In this document: positions 36,301 to 46,430 of the stretch, piece after piece
Numbering within the stretch: the first letter of the stretch is position 1
Layout: each line of letters opens with the position of its first letter
Source of the DNA: Lineus longissimus
Taxonomy: Eukaryota; Nemertea; Pilidiophora; Heteronemertea; Lineidae
Assembly (NCBI RefSeq): GCF_910592395.1
Contig: NC_088313.1
Location: 3,844,501-3,908,500 of the forward strand
Length of the DNA: 64,000 bases
Direction: 5' to 3'
Made by a program: the position numbers and the translations under genes
Notes under the pieces: model-generated
Database searches by the model: none
What the model was told of the DNA's origin: nothing
Seen by the model: only the letters and a program-made list of their open reading frames with translations

Positions 36301-39300
36301 TTTTCTGTGGTACTGCTTGCACTTGTTGACTGGAACTATTGCTTCACAGTCATTGACGTCGGCAGCTACGGTTCAAATAGTGATGGGGGAATCTTCAAAA
36401 GGAGTACCCTTGGTAAGAAGCTGATGAATGGGACCCTCGAGATCCCAGCTAACAAATGCCTTCCTGGGGCAGAACAACGAGTCGAACCAGTTCCACACGT
36501 CGTGGTAGGGGATGAGGCATTTCCGGCTATGGAAAACCTCCTTCGCCCTTTCCCTGGAAAGAACTTAAGGGACGATCAAAGAATTTTCAATTATCGGCTT
36601 TCCAGGGCCAGAAGGATATCAGAAAATGCCTTCGGTATCCTTGCTAATCGGTGGAGGCTCTACCATCGGAAAATTCCTTTGAGCGCTGAAAGTGTTGATA
36701 TTGTTGTGAAGGCCACTTGTGTATTGCACAACATGTTACAGAACAGGGGTGTTCCAGTTCCTGTCAGACCAGTTACGAATGATGTCACGCCTGACGAAGA
36801 GGATACGTGTGATGGAATCCTGAACGATTTGGAAAAATCTGGCCATCGGCAAAAGAAAGATGCTCTCATGGTCCGAGAAGCGTACAAGGACTACTTTAGT
36901 TCTAGAGCTGGGGCAGTTCCTTGGCAAAACCAAGTGTGTTTCGGGGAGGACTAGAAAGTTGGCGACCACTAGAGACTGAAAGCTGCAAACCTCCAAGGTG
37001 GGGGTCCATGGTCTGGTGGGGGTGGTACACGGACTGAGTGGGGCGGGGCTCTCAACTTCTGTTAAATCAATATGCTTCAAAATAACTTACCTGTTAAATT
37101 AGCTTTATCACCAATTTGCTTCCATACCCTTTCTTTCCTTTCAGTATCTTTGAATTCGGCTAGGGACTTATCATATATCATTGGGTGCTTTCCGATCTCA
37201 AAAATGTGTCTTTCTATCAAGTCACCTGGCATGATGCTCCCTACAACCACAACTGCACAGTCCGAGTGCTTTCAGGGGGCAATGCACGGAATAAAGTGGA
37301 TATGACTGAATTTATGTGTCAAATGACCGCCGAGTAAATACGCTTTGAATGCTATTTTTGCATTCTTATTTAATCCGCCGGCGGTGTCCGTCGAGCAGAA
37401 ATTGATTAAGTTATCCGCTACGCTCTTGTGGATAGGGGTAAAGGAAAATCAATTAGAGCAATCGAAGCGGATTTCCGCGCGTATAATCGCGTCGTCGTGC
37501 GACGCGCAAAAACGCTCTAATGGAGACGGGCCTTAACATGAACAGTTTTTTACTTTTCAAGTGCCATCCTCACTGGAGGAACAGAGCTTGCCTTCCAACT
37601 TTTGAAAGATTACCTCTATATCCAAGTCTGTACATTCATTGATGGAGAGCGGCAGCAGGACGACTCGGGTGACTTTGTAAACGGGATGGCCGCATGGAAG
37701 AGTGCCGATGTGACTTTGGTTCCGGATTAGGATAAGGCGCCAATCATCATCTGCAAGAGTAAAAAACACTAAAATCAGGTTTTCTATACATGCTTCCCGA
37801 AATTGGTGGCTTGCATTGGAACTAACTTTTTCTTTTTTGTCCGTCATCAAAGGCATTCAAGTGTGTTGGTCAACCATGACTATCTCCTTTGTCCCTCCAC
37901 CATAAGGCCTAGTTTCCCCTTATGACATCAGTATTTCGGACACTCAGCGCCCCATTTCTGGAAATGTGTATAGAGAGGTTCCACACCTTCTCAAAAATGC
38001 TTTGGGATTGTTACTCTCCTGGATGTCGAGTGGCAGTAGCCTATAAAGTACAAAGTGCAAAACAAGCTTGGGCGAGGGGAGGACTCTGCCGACCTTTTTT
38101 TATTGGATGACTTGGATGACGAGCGGCAGTGGAGAAGAGGGTAAAATGAAGCAAGACGATTGCTCCAGGTGACCTTAGGACTGTAGGTGTAAATGTTGAG
38201 CACAAGTAAGGCCTCAGATGACCTTTAATAGGTGTAGATGTAGAGCAAGAGCAAAGCCTCATGTCATTGGCAGTAACCCCCACCCGGGCACCAAACTTTG
38301 GCTTACAAAATAAGGGACTTTGTAATACAGTACGCAACATGTTAAGTGTGCAGTACCACATGTATCAAGGAGCAATTCATTATACTATAAACGGATTGTA
38401 AACTTAGCACTATAGTAAAGTTAATTCAGTCAATTCAAACATTACAGTATTCCCAGGCTGCCAGCAGCATAGTGGCGGTAACATTATGCATGATAAAGAG
38501 TTCAAGTATAGTCATTACAGAATAGTGATGTCATCTGTCTGTCTATTGGGCCCAGGCAACACAGGAATTGCTTACAAAGGAATTTTTCTCTTTTACATGA
38601 AGATTAATTTTAAGATGGGAAAACCGTTACTTTTTTGTTACTATGGTATCTTAAGGCTGCAAACCTATAGACTGATCCCCTGTAAAGGAGAACCTTAACA
38701 TAGTTTTATCACCCTTGTTGACCATAGGTGCAAGGAGCCTCATGGCCTAGTGGTTTACACTGCTGGTCACCACGCAATAGGGCCCGGGTTCGATCCCAGG
38801 GAGAACCCAGGATCGTATGTCTGGATGAACCGGCGTGGCTTTCAAGGAACTAAAATTTCTGGCTCTTCACAGTCCTTCGAATGAGACTCAAAACCAAGGT
38901 TCCTTGTACCTGGTGTCTATGCCAGGGCAAGCTAAGACCCCACCAAGTGAGAAACATGAGTAGCTTGCGTGGACTCCATCTCTCTCGCCAAAGTCGGACC
39001 ACTAGGCCAATAAACCCAATTGGCGCCTAACCATAGTGGCACGCAGGATACGCTCATCCCGCCTTGGAGGAGGATTGCTCCTAGGAGAATGACCCCTCCA
39101 AGTGCAGAGTGAACGCTGAAGAAGAAGAAGAAGACCATAGGTGCCACCATTTTGGCTAGAACTTGAAATCCTAAAGCAATTAGAACTCCTTCAAAACGTA
39201 GTAAATGCTCATTTCAAGGCCGGGAGTCTGTTCTTTGTTTTTCCAGAGAACAGCCTCCCATGATTTAAATGAGCATTCAATTCATTTGGAAAGACTTCTA

Positions 39301-42300
39301 ATTGCTTTGGGATTTGGAGGTCTAGGCAAAATGAAGGTACCTATGGTCAACCCGCAATACTCTTGGGCTTCAACATCGTTAATTCCGACACATCAGAAGT
39401 ACAAGCAGAGAACAGCCTCCCATGTTTAAAATGAGCATTCAATTCATTTGGAAAGAGTTCCAATTGTTTTGGGATTTGGAGGTCTCGGCAAAATGACGGT
39501 ACCTATGGTCAACCCGCAATACTCTTGGGCTTCAACATCGTTAATTCCGACACATCAGAAGTACAAGCAGAGAACAGCCTCCCATGTTTAAAATGAGCAT
39601 TCAATTTATTTGGAAAGAGTTCCAATTGCTTTGGGATTTGGAGGTCTAGGCAAAATGATGGTACCTATGGTCAACCCTCAATACTATTGGGCTTCAACAT
39701 CGTTAATTCCGACACATCAGAAGTACAAGAGCAAAAATTGAACGCATGCAGCTTGAAAAAAGCTTTGACGTACTGTATATATTAGGAGGACGGTATACAT
39801 GAACATTGAGCACACATGCTACTCACTGTATGCCAATCAATTTCTACTACAACTGTATGTGCCATGTACAGTCATTACAATATCATGAGAGAGATTGTAC
39901 TGAATGCATTCAAAACAAGAAAGGCTGTTTAAATGTGTACACAACGTAAATTGGATGGAGCTCAGCTGTAACTGGCTGACTGCAATAGTAGATATAGTAG
40001 ATAAAGCAGAATTCCCGGTGGATCACATTGACCTACATCAGAGTGACCTACATGTACATTGAGACGAAGATTTCATTTTCAGATTTCATTGGCAGCAATG
40101 TTTTATAAAGTGTATCAACTCGTATCATGCAAATACTTCAGCACAGACTGATAGTGCATTGACACATTGACACACCTATATAATGGAATGTTAGTCAATA
40201 ATGGATCATGTTCAACAGCTTCAGAATCAGGAAGCATTACAACTTGTTTGAGTGATACAAAACACTAGTCACATGTTCTTTCACTTCAAGTTTCAGGCAG
40301 ATGGAGTCTGCACCAGTCAAGATGGTTGAGGACAAAAATGCACTGGCCTCACTTTCTGACAAAACGTTCCTAATTTGTTCATTGCAGCCAGGGGCGTATT
40401 CAATGATGGACGATGGGGGGGGGGGGGAGTTACTGCTCTCGAAGACTTGACTCTACTAAATGACATGCGAAAAGTACGAAAAGTGGTGTCCTGTACACCC
40501 CCAGAGCACCTTTGCCCCCCCCCCATGACCAAATAGTTCCAATACAGCCCGGCATAGTACATGCAGTAGCAAGGGCGTATGACTTTTGTGCTGCCCATAT
40601 ATACATTCTAAATTTTGGCTTGAGATTTCAAGAAGAAAATTTGCGATGGATTAGTTTTCTCATTTGAAAAGAGCTGAGAAGAGGGACTTTTCTTCAAGTC
40701 TTAATGGAATTGGAAATCAGTACGAAACTCAAATGAACAGTGCATGAAACTCTGCACTTCCATCAGACAGTAGAATCCATTTTTCTAATTTGGGCATCCC
40801 AAATTTAATTTGGGCACAACTTTTTAATCTTACAGTGGAACAGGCTTGATACTGAAGGGCCTTGAAAGATTGGTTTGCTTTTAAAAACGTCCTTGGGAAG
40901 CACAATCATTCCAATCCAATTGATTATTGGAAACCATGAACCCAACTTAAGTGTACTCAGCCAATTACCTCATATAAGATAAATAACCTCATTAATAATG
41001 AATGGGACACCTCCACTAATTTTCTCTGCACCTGCTCAGCCACAAAAATACCAGCTGAAATGCGATTATCATGCAGCATGGATAGCCATCAGTTTTTTCA
41101 GGTTAACCGCACACTCCAATCACAATCAAGAGCTGATTATTTCAGAGCATCCTTCGTTGGTGAGCAGTAGCATGATTGATCCCGAGGGCGTCATTGATTG
41201 CTATTTAGTCCCAGGCATTGCTACGTATGCTGTATGTAATGAGCGGGCAAGATTAACACAGTAAAGCGAATAGTTAGTCCCGAGTTGACTGCTGTCTGCT
41301 TTGTGGCTATTACAATAAGAGTCAAGAGTTAGTCTTGTGTTGACTATAGTCTGTTTTGAGGCTATAGAATCAAGAGTTAATCTTGTGTTGACTACAGTCT
41401 GTTTTGTTGAGTCAAGAGTTAGTCTTGTGTTGACTATAGTCTGTTTTGTGGTTATAGAGTCAAGAGTTAGTCTTGTGTTGACAACAGTCTGTTTTGTTGC
41501 TAGAGTCCAGAGTTAAGCTTGTGTTGACTACAGTCTGTTTTGTTGATATAATAAGAGTCAAGAGTTAGTCTTGTGTTCTACGATCTGTTTTGTTGCTATA
41601 GAGTCAAGAGTTAGTCCTGTGTTGACAACAGTCTGTTTTGTGGCTATAGAGTCCAGAGTTAAGCTTGTGTTGACTACAGTCTGTTTTGTTGATATAAGAG
41701 TCAAGAGTTAGTCTTGTGTTGATTATAGTCTGTTTTGTGGCTATATGAGTCAAGAGTTAGCCTTGTGTTCTACGATCTGTTTTGTTGCTAAGAGTCAAGA
41801 GTTAGTCTAGATACACAAAACACACTGATCAATCAATCTGAAGACCAAACCACATATTGATATTGTAGTTTTAAGCATCTACAATATTTCTGTAGTGTAT
41901 GTACACATGTAGGACAAAAATAAATGATAATTCACCAATGTGAAGGCTTCTGTTTTTTTGTCTGATTATAACAGCACGACAATTGCCTTCTGGTCAGTTT
42001 ACAGTGGCAGGCACCTCCTCCTCTTATTTGAAAAATTGTTTTTAAAAAAAATAGACGATGAATTTTGGTAGACTTGTATTTGCACTTTTAACAATGAGGG
42101 TTCCTCAACTGTCTCATTCTCAAAGGGCACTATCCCTTTATCCTGGATTTGGACCCTGTTTCATCTCACCCTCACTAAGATCAATACTCATAGCGGAACC
42201 AGATGCCGGTCATAGGCACAGGAACTTTTAGAGCTTCAACTCATACATTGTCATAGCAGGGAAGGGCTGTTAAAAAACATAACACACATTTTTCAAAAGA

Positions 42301-45287
42301 CAAAACCTGGGCCTATGACTATTTTGAGAAGATGGATGATTGGTGATCTATTTTGAAATTGTCGCCTTACATGCAACATAACTCCATGAGGACATGATTA
42401 ACATTCAAAATAAACTGACCAATCGTAAACATATTTTCGTCATATAGTCAATTGATTTTTTCAACAGAATCTTTTTCTATATATAGCACGCCAATATATT
42501 AGCAGCAGGCGATTAGGCGTGGACTATGTACTCGGAAAGTGCACAATGCAGGTGGCATTCAAATTGATCATAAGACTACGGGACAACAGCCTCAATGTAT
42601 GTGGGACACAGTACCATATTTTTTTATTGCATTGCAACAGTTATTTGTCTGTGCAACATTCAGTGGCAGTCAGGAGACGGTGCCCAGTGATCACTCCCGC
42701 TCCTGTAGTCCCCTGCAAATCTCCTTTTGGCAGAAGTGATGAACAATCTCCCATTCGTGACCATCGTTGCATCAACTTGAATTGCTATTACATCACTCCT
42801 AAAATATCACATCGCTCCCATAAAATGCCATCACAGGAGCAAATTGATCACTCTCGCACAAATTTCTCTCTGCCACTGAACATTACTGGTAATGTATTAT
42901 GTGCCAGTACTTGTGCCATATCACCCCAGCGGTTTCAAAATACAGAGTCTGCTAACGGACTACCATACATGTATACCACGGTATTGTGGTGAGCTAACCT
43001 GATGGGATACTTTAGCTCAGCTTGGAACATGCTAGACTACAGTGCAATACATCACACAAACAATGATTTTCATAGCCAAACAGAGAACGGCATGGCCGGA
43101 GAATCATGATGTCAAGAAAAAATTCTCGCGATTGAGGATGACCTGGACACTATTTTGTGACATCCACCAGGACCACAGAATGATTGACATGCTGGGCCAA
43201 ATGCTAAGAAGAAGACATTTTCTTTTTTTACTTATTGATTTTAAATAAGTCTGTTGAAACTCCCCAAATTGTAGATCATTGCTATTATGGGAGACAGATC
43301 ACTGTCAGACATCAAACACGATTATCTCCACCTTGTAGCATTTGTAGTGTCATTGCCATGGTTACTCCAGACTAGCAACAAAACTCCCATTACTTTTGAC
43401 ACAAGTGGATAAGCCCTGTTAATCAATTAACGGGCTGCAAGTGCAGGACCTTTTTGCTCTGGATTGATACTTGGATGTTAGAGATGTTACAGATTTCTGA
43501 GGATTTGGCATCAAGATGAAGAAAACTTCCTTCCTGCGAAACCTTTTTTCCTAGCATTTATTGTGTTCTAGCAAGGAGTTGATTTTTTTGTATTTGCCAC
43601 AGTGAATTTTTACTTCATTTGTTTAAAATGAAAAAGAATTGAAGTGCCCATTGATCACCATCATCATATCGGAATAGTGTTCCTAAAAACTATTTCACTC
43701 CATTTTCCAATTACTCCATTTTCAAATGGATTATTTATCCATTCATCATCTTGGATACAGTGAAGAGCTCACTAAGTGATGGCAATCAATTAAGGGTTTT
43801 GTGACTGGAAGCCATCTTATTGTGAGAAATATTGACAATAATACATCTCCCTTGCAGTCCCAGAGTTTTGGGTCTTTCAAAAGTAACATCTAGCCCCAAA
43901 ACATGTATACATTATTTGGACATTACCTAAGCACGACAGGGGCATTGTGGTGTAAAAGAGATAAAGAATTCAAGCCAAAATGTGTCAAAAAAACGAAATG
44001 GCTTCCTATTCCATCTTTTGGTTGAGCATAGATAGTATTACTTAGACTTAGTGTAGACCTAAAACTATAAGATTAGGGGTGCATTGATCACTTTGCGATG
44101 CTACTTACCAGGCAGAATCCTAAATTTTCCTATGACACCATAAATCCGCCCAAGACATACTGGGTTCCAGGCAGAACACAGATCCATGGCTAAAAATAGA
44201 AACAGAAAGACAAATTAGTGAGCACAGCATTTCTTGAGAGTACATTTCTCAGAATCTATCTTTTTTTGTAAACATTCATGGACAGTAATAAATGGACTCT
44301 TTTTGAATCTCTAAGATCCCTAATAGTCCTTCTCATTTCTTGTTCAAAGCACTGCCGTAACTTAGTTACACCATTTGTACACTTACAGGTTGACTGTCCA
44401 TTTTGACTAGGACTTGAAATCCTAAACTCTTTCAAAACAAAGTATGCCAATTTCTTAAGGGTGGGAGCCCGTTCTTCTCTGTTTTCCAGAGAACAGCCTC
44501 CCATGTTTTAAATGGGCCTTCACTTCATTTAAATTTAAAGGAGGTCTAATTACTTTTAGGATTCCCAAAATCTAGCCAATATAGTGCCTAATGCCCATTT
44601 GGATGGTCAACCCTTAAAAGGGATGACAATGTTAACGTCATGACGTAGGCCTAATGGCTTTATATGCACGACATGGCGATACAACACTTGATTGTGCAAT
44701 GTGTCGTTGTGAATGATTCATGATTGATTGATAGAGGCCCTTACAGGCGGAGAAAGGCACTGCTGACAACAAACAAGCAATAAACAAAAGACCACATGGT
44801 CGCACACCACATGTGATACAGGTACCTACAGTACAGGCAATAGGCCTACCTCCATGCAGTGACTTCCTCCACCTGGCACCTAATGTTAAAGTGACTATTC
44901 AATATCAAATGGAATTGGAAAATTCATTAGGCCTAACCAAAACAACATCATGCATTGCAATCTTTGTGCATCAGGCAAGAACAAAATAAAAATATGTGAT
45001 ACGAGAGTAGGTGGTGATGTAATGCATGCATTGCCGCAAATGGGACATGTGGCCGGGGATGACAGGGTCAGCATGGGCCATGTGGTCAGGGGAGTGCCGA
45101 GTGCAAAAATCACATCTCCCATGCATGTCTCCGGACCGCCGGCCAGTCCCGTCAAAAAATGACAGGTGGACGGAAATGACACAAACATACCCGTCCCAGC
45201 AAACATGCCTCCGTCAAAACGGTTACACCAAAGTGAATTATTGCCATCTTGAATGATATAATGATCCCTTGCTTCATAGAGCTCCAT
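27391..45287 (-). CDS. INPP5F: INPP5F/SAC2 phosphoinositide phosphatase, 5' seven exons (partial)
   Basis: Exons in transcript order: 45191-45287, 44109-44189, 37614-37750, 30801-30929, 29488-29712, 29014-29185, 27391-27582. All junctions are GT-AG and the frame stays open (344 codons plus one base). The protein begins MELYEARDHYIIQDG. It continues AWNPVCLGRIYGVIGK, DWRLILIRN, ELCKKHHFG, REKEKFEKRVLEEIYKMF, PLWKRADKRFFWNQ, WIIPVIQGYVQ, LISRRSWHRAG and ANYVETEQII to VRGSVPVFWSQSG. Each piece aligns in order and nearly without gaps to vertebrate INPP5F, which dephosphorylates phosphoinositides (notably PI4P) on endosomes. This covers the N-terminal part of the SAC domain. The exons with the Cys-x5-Arg catalytic loop and the C-terminal half were not found to the left. 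Either intron 7 exceeds 27 kb and carries the GPCR gene, or the locus is truncated. Introns 1-4 are full of repeats. Confidence 0.95.
27650..27800 (+). repeat. SINE-like 3' segment with (GAT)n tail
   Basis: It contains CCTTGTACCCGAGTGTCTT followed by TGCCAGGGCAAG, closely matching a block inside the SINE at 38732-39132, and ends in a GATGATGATGATGACGATG tail. It lies in INPP5F intron 6. Confidence 0.5.
27821..27955 (+). repeat. Dispersed repeat, copy 1 (~135 bp)
   Basis: AAAGGGGGACTATAAGCAGG, CTAATTTGGCCATCTTCAAG, GTCAGATTCAGCACTAAATA and ACAAGCGTGAATCATT recur in the same order at 63808-63946. Only the middle differs (ACTAATATACAAAGTAA here, a GACAGT microsatellite there). Confidence 0.85.
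30355..30658. repeat. 14-bp minisatellite, about 21 copies
   Basis: The unit is GGTGCCAACCATGG. Variants are arranged in blocks: first mixed copies, then GCCAGCC copies at about 30412-30470, then GCCAACCATGG copies to about 30588, then CCATCGG copies to the end. Because 14 is not a multiple of three, the array stays open in several frames and yields artefactual open frames on both strands. It lies in INPP5F intron 4. Confidence 0.95.
30930..34548. other. INPP5F intron 3, part right of exon 4
   Basis: No exon recognised. It contains the 57-bp tandem repeat at 32338-32545 and a worn duplication pairing about 33690-33760 with 33920-34000 (GGAAATTGTGCATGTAT / TGAAATTGTGTACATGTAT, CA.GAGT..AATTTGCC.TAGAGTA). 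Confidence 0.5.
32338..32545. repeat. 57-bp tandem repeat, about 3.5 copies
   Basis: The unit starts TTTCAAACATTTCCATTGAC and ends GTACAGTGGAGTAGGAAATG. Copies begin near 32344, 32401 and 32458, then there is a shortened last copy. The unit is a multiple of three, so the frame stays open (FQTFPLTFIVKLYSGVGNV repeat). I take it as non-coding intron DNA. Confidence 0.92.
34759..36954 (+). CDS. Harbinger (HARBI1-like) DDE transposase
   Basis: Two exons, 34759-35075 and 36021-36954, joined by GT-AG (TTGAG|GTAAGA ... ATTTCAG|G), encode 416 residues without a stop. The junction restores the conserved run ERLAICLR-FLATGDSYKTIAF, which supports the intron. N-terminal landmarks are YWVHPI near residue 33 and FFLYFRM near residue 67. 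A helix-turn-helix-like segment follows (SYYVGVHTVSKIIQETCQAIW). The nuclease domain is the DDE_Tnp_4 type, with catalytic residues read as D177 (GAMDGKH), D270 (VVGDEAFP) and E307 (RRISENAFG). Family knowledge: Harbinger transposases need a second, DNA-binding protein for nuclear import and end binding; here that partner is presumably the MADF gene on the other strand. The single 945-bp intron contains exons 2 and 3 of that gene. Confidence 0.95.
35139..37232 (-). CDS. MADF-BESS DNA-binding accessory protein of the Harbinger element
   Basis: Three exons in transcript order, 37091-37232, 35801-35963 and 35139-35685, encode 283 residues (852 bp with stop). Junctions are GT-AG: ACAG|GTAAGT to TTCAAG|TT, and CGCAA|GTACGT to TTGCAG|G. 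The N-terminal MADF domain reads MPGDLIERHIFEIGKHPMIY, RVWKQIGDKANLT, then TKWKSVRDAIRKYL and YKYAKMLEFLRPHME. Its two halves lie on exons 1.1 kb apart. An acidic linker and a lysine-rich patch (QQKKKASKP) follow, then a BESS-type motif (ISDFMKSMIASIKKFPPQ, SSIMFKIHGLVHEAE) and a Gln/Ser/Asn-rich tail. MADF second proteins are known from some PIF-like elements, in place of the commoner Myb/SANT type. Intron 1 encloses the whole second exon of the transposase gene. The role in end binding is inferred. Confidence 0.9.
38716..39352. mobile_element. Foldback (palindromic) element interrupted by a SINE
   Basis: With 38732-39132 and one target-duplication copy removed, the element begins GTTGACCATAGGT and ends ACCTATGGTCAAC. 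Nearly its whole length pairs with itself: GGCTAGAACTTGAAATCC, AAAGCAATTAGAA, AATGCTCATTT and the GGGAGnCTGTTCT apex all have complements in the other half. A diverged relative lies at 44388-44612. No coding capacity. Confidence 0.85.
38732..39132 (+). mobile_element. tRNA-derived SINE with (GAA)n tail and 12-bp target duplication
   Basis: It starts with a tRNA-like head (A-box-like TGGCCTAGTGGTTTACAC, B box GGGTTCGATCCC near 38788), continues with an unrelated body and ends in GAAGAAGAAGAAGAA. The same 12 bases GACCATAGGTGC flank it at 38720-38731 and 39133-39144, as expected for LINE-mediated insertion. The body carries CCTTGTACCTGGTGTCTA then TGCCAGGGCAAG, also found near 27670. Confidence 0.9.
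39244..39730. repeat. 162-bp tandem array, three copies
   Basis: Copies start with CAGAGAACAGCCTCCCATG at 39244, 39406 and 39568, an exact 162-bp period. Each contains the right half of the adjacent foldback element plus a unique part (CTTCAACATCGTTAATTCCG, ACACATCAGAAGTACAAG). The array grew from the element's right arm. Confidence 0.93.
41266..41805. repeat. Minisatellite of ~44-57 bp units, 11 copies
   Basis: The unit is close to GAGTCAAGAGTTAGTCTTGTG, TTGACTAnAGTCTGTTTTG and TTGCTATA. The CTGTTTTG mark recurs 11 times at spacings of about 44-57 bp because the short link after it varies in length. Confidence 0.93.
44388..44612. mobile_element. Foldback element, second copy
   Basis: It starts GGTTGACTGTCC and ends GGATGGTCAACC, with internal arms that pair imperfectly (AGGACTTGAAATCC, AAACTCTTTCAAA, GGGAGCCCGTTCT versus AGAACAGCCTCCC). 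It is the same family as the element at 38716 but more diverged. It lies in INPP5F intron 1. Confidence 0.75.
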
Positions 45288-46180
45288 TATTGCAGAAATG
45301 TGAGAGATTTCGACGTTTTCTTATCCGAAATTGCAAAATTCCCTCTTCGTGTTCGCCATGTTCTTCACAGCGACTATTTCGAATACGTCAGAGTCTGATG
45401 TCGTTAGGTTTACACTTACCACCGCTTGATGGCGCGTTAAACTGATGTAAAAGAAATGGTAGTCCTGCGGAAAAAAATCCCAGCGCGAGCCCAGCCTGGT
45501 TGTTTAGTTTTGTCACCAACGCTGGTGTTCACTTGAATTAGCAAAGTCCATGAGATTAACCACCAAATTAAGTTAGCTTCAGTGAAAAACTTGTTTTGAA
45601 CAACCAGACCATGTTATTTATAATTGAAGTTATAAATGGGTTATTGATCGTTCGGGGTGACAGTGCCAGTGGACATGAAAATATCTAAATATATATATTT
45701 CCCAGTACTTTCATTTTACTTTGCCATTTTTCAACACCGGCGGGCCCACACTGAGCAGGCTCTCTGGGCAGCCCATGCGTCATGCTATATTGGTCTCCTC
45801 GTTAGGGTGAGGAACGAGGCCGGTCCACTGCGTCCGGAGTGTAGCGGTGCGTGTGGAAGTATAATCAATCATCTTGACATTAGTTTAGTTCTGCGTCCGG
45901 TGCTACCCTCCCCATTATCAATTGCCAAACCTATCTGATGCTATCAATTACAAAATGCACCTACAATGAACGTCCTTACGGACAATAACCAACTTTTGCG
46001 TACAAATGTTATTCAAAATCAACTTATACATTTCCTTTTTTGAATGAAAGCTCTAAACGTCAATGAACCAGACTCAACCAAGGCTTTCCAAACTTTCCAA
46101 ACTAGAAACATTAAATGTTCCTACTTCAACAAGTGAGGAGGTCGAAGTTAGATATATTGTAATCAGCAGCGTATGACCTT

Positions 46181-46428
46181 AATACTTGACTTGCCAAACT
46201 CAGCTCGACGCCGAACTGCAGCGCCACTCGCGGACAAAGATAGAACAACTCGACATTTTTTTCACCGGTTTTCTCGCTGCGCATGCGTACCAGCGGAAAT
46301 CAACAAAAGATGACGCTGGTACGCATGCGCAGCGAGAAACCCGGTGAAAAAAATGTCGAGTTGTTCTATCTTTGTCCGCGAGTGGCGCTGCAGTTCGGCG
46401 TCGAGCTGAGTTTGGCAAGTCAAGTATT
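46181..46428. repeat. Near-perfect palindrome, 115-bp arms, 18-bp loop
   Basis: The arms 46181-46295 and 46314-46428 are reverse complements with only a couple of differences near CACCGG. The outer end reads AATACTTGACTTGCC and the inner end GCGCATGCGTACCAGCG. The loop is 46296-46313. The inner arms carry TGCGCATGCGTA, one base from the NRF1 consensus TGCGCATGCGCA. Such a palindrome would form a strong hairpin. Confidence 0.95.
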
Positions 46429-46430
46429 CT

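Larger units (their letters stand above)
34549..37533. mobile_element. Intact PIF/Harbinger transposon, 2985 bp
   Basis: Perfect 30-bp terminal inverted repeats (34549-34578 and 37504-37533) begin AGGCCCGTCTCCATTAGAGC. They are flanked by a 3-bp TAA duplication (34546-34548 and 37534-37536), the TWA target expected of PIF/Harbinger elements. Inside the left end a second, imperfect copy of the terminal motif occurs (GTCTCCATTATCGCGTTTC near 34641), and both ends are rich in GCGCG/CGTCG, likely transposase or accessory-protein binding repeats. The element carries two apparently intact genes on opposite strands, a DDE transposase and a MADF-BESS protein, with interlocked introns. It sits in INPP5F intron 3, 77 bp from the donor of exon 3. 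Perfect ends, an exact target duplication and undamaged frames suggest a young, possibly still active, copy. Confidence 0.96.
37751..44108. other. INPP5F intron 2
   Basis: A 6.4-kb intron made largely of repeats. It holds a ~50-bp duplication near 38168-38265, a foldback element split by a SINE (38716-39352), a 162-bp array (39244-39730), a poly-G run near 40415 and a ~50-bp array (41266-41805). The 157-codon frame at 42519-42992 (+) has no family features and I leave it uncalled. Between about 42.0 and 44.1 kb I see nothing else. Confidence 0.6.

Noticed and set aside
34549-37533. Harbinger element ends placed at GGCCCG (34550) with a 29-bp repeat
   Set aside because: Shifting by one base gives an exact TAA duplication on both sides and a 30-bp perfect repeat, matching the family's TWA target rule.
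42519-42992. 157-codon plus-strand frame in INPP5F intron 2
   Set aside because: No recognisable domain, no splice or promoter context, and not protein-like in composition.
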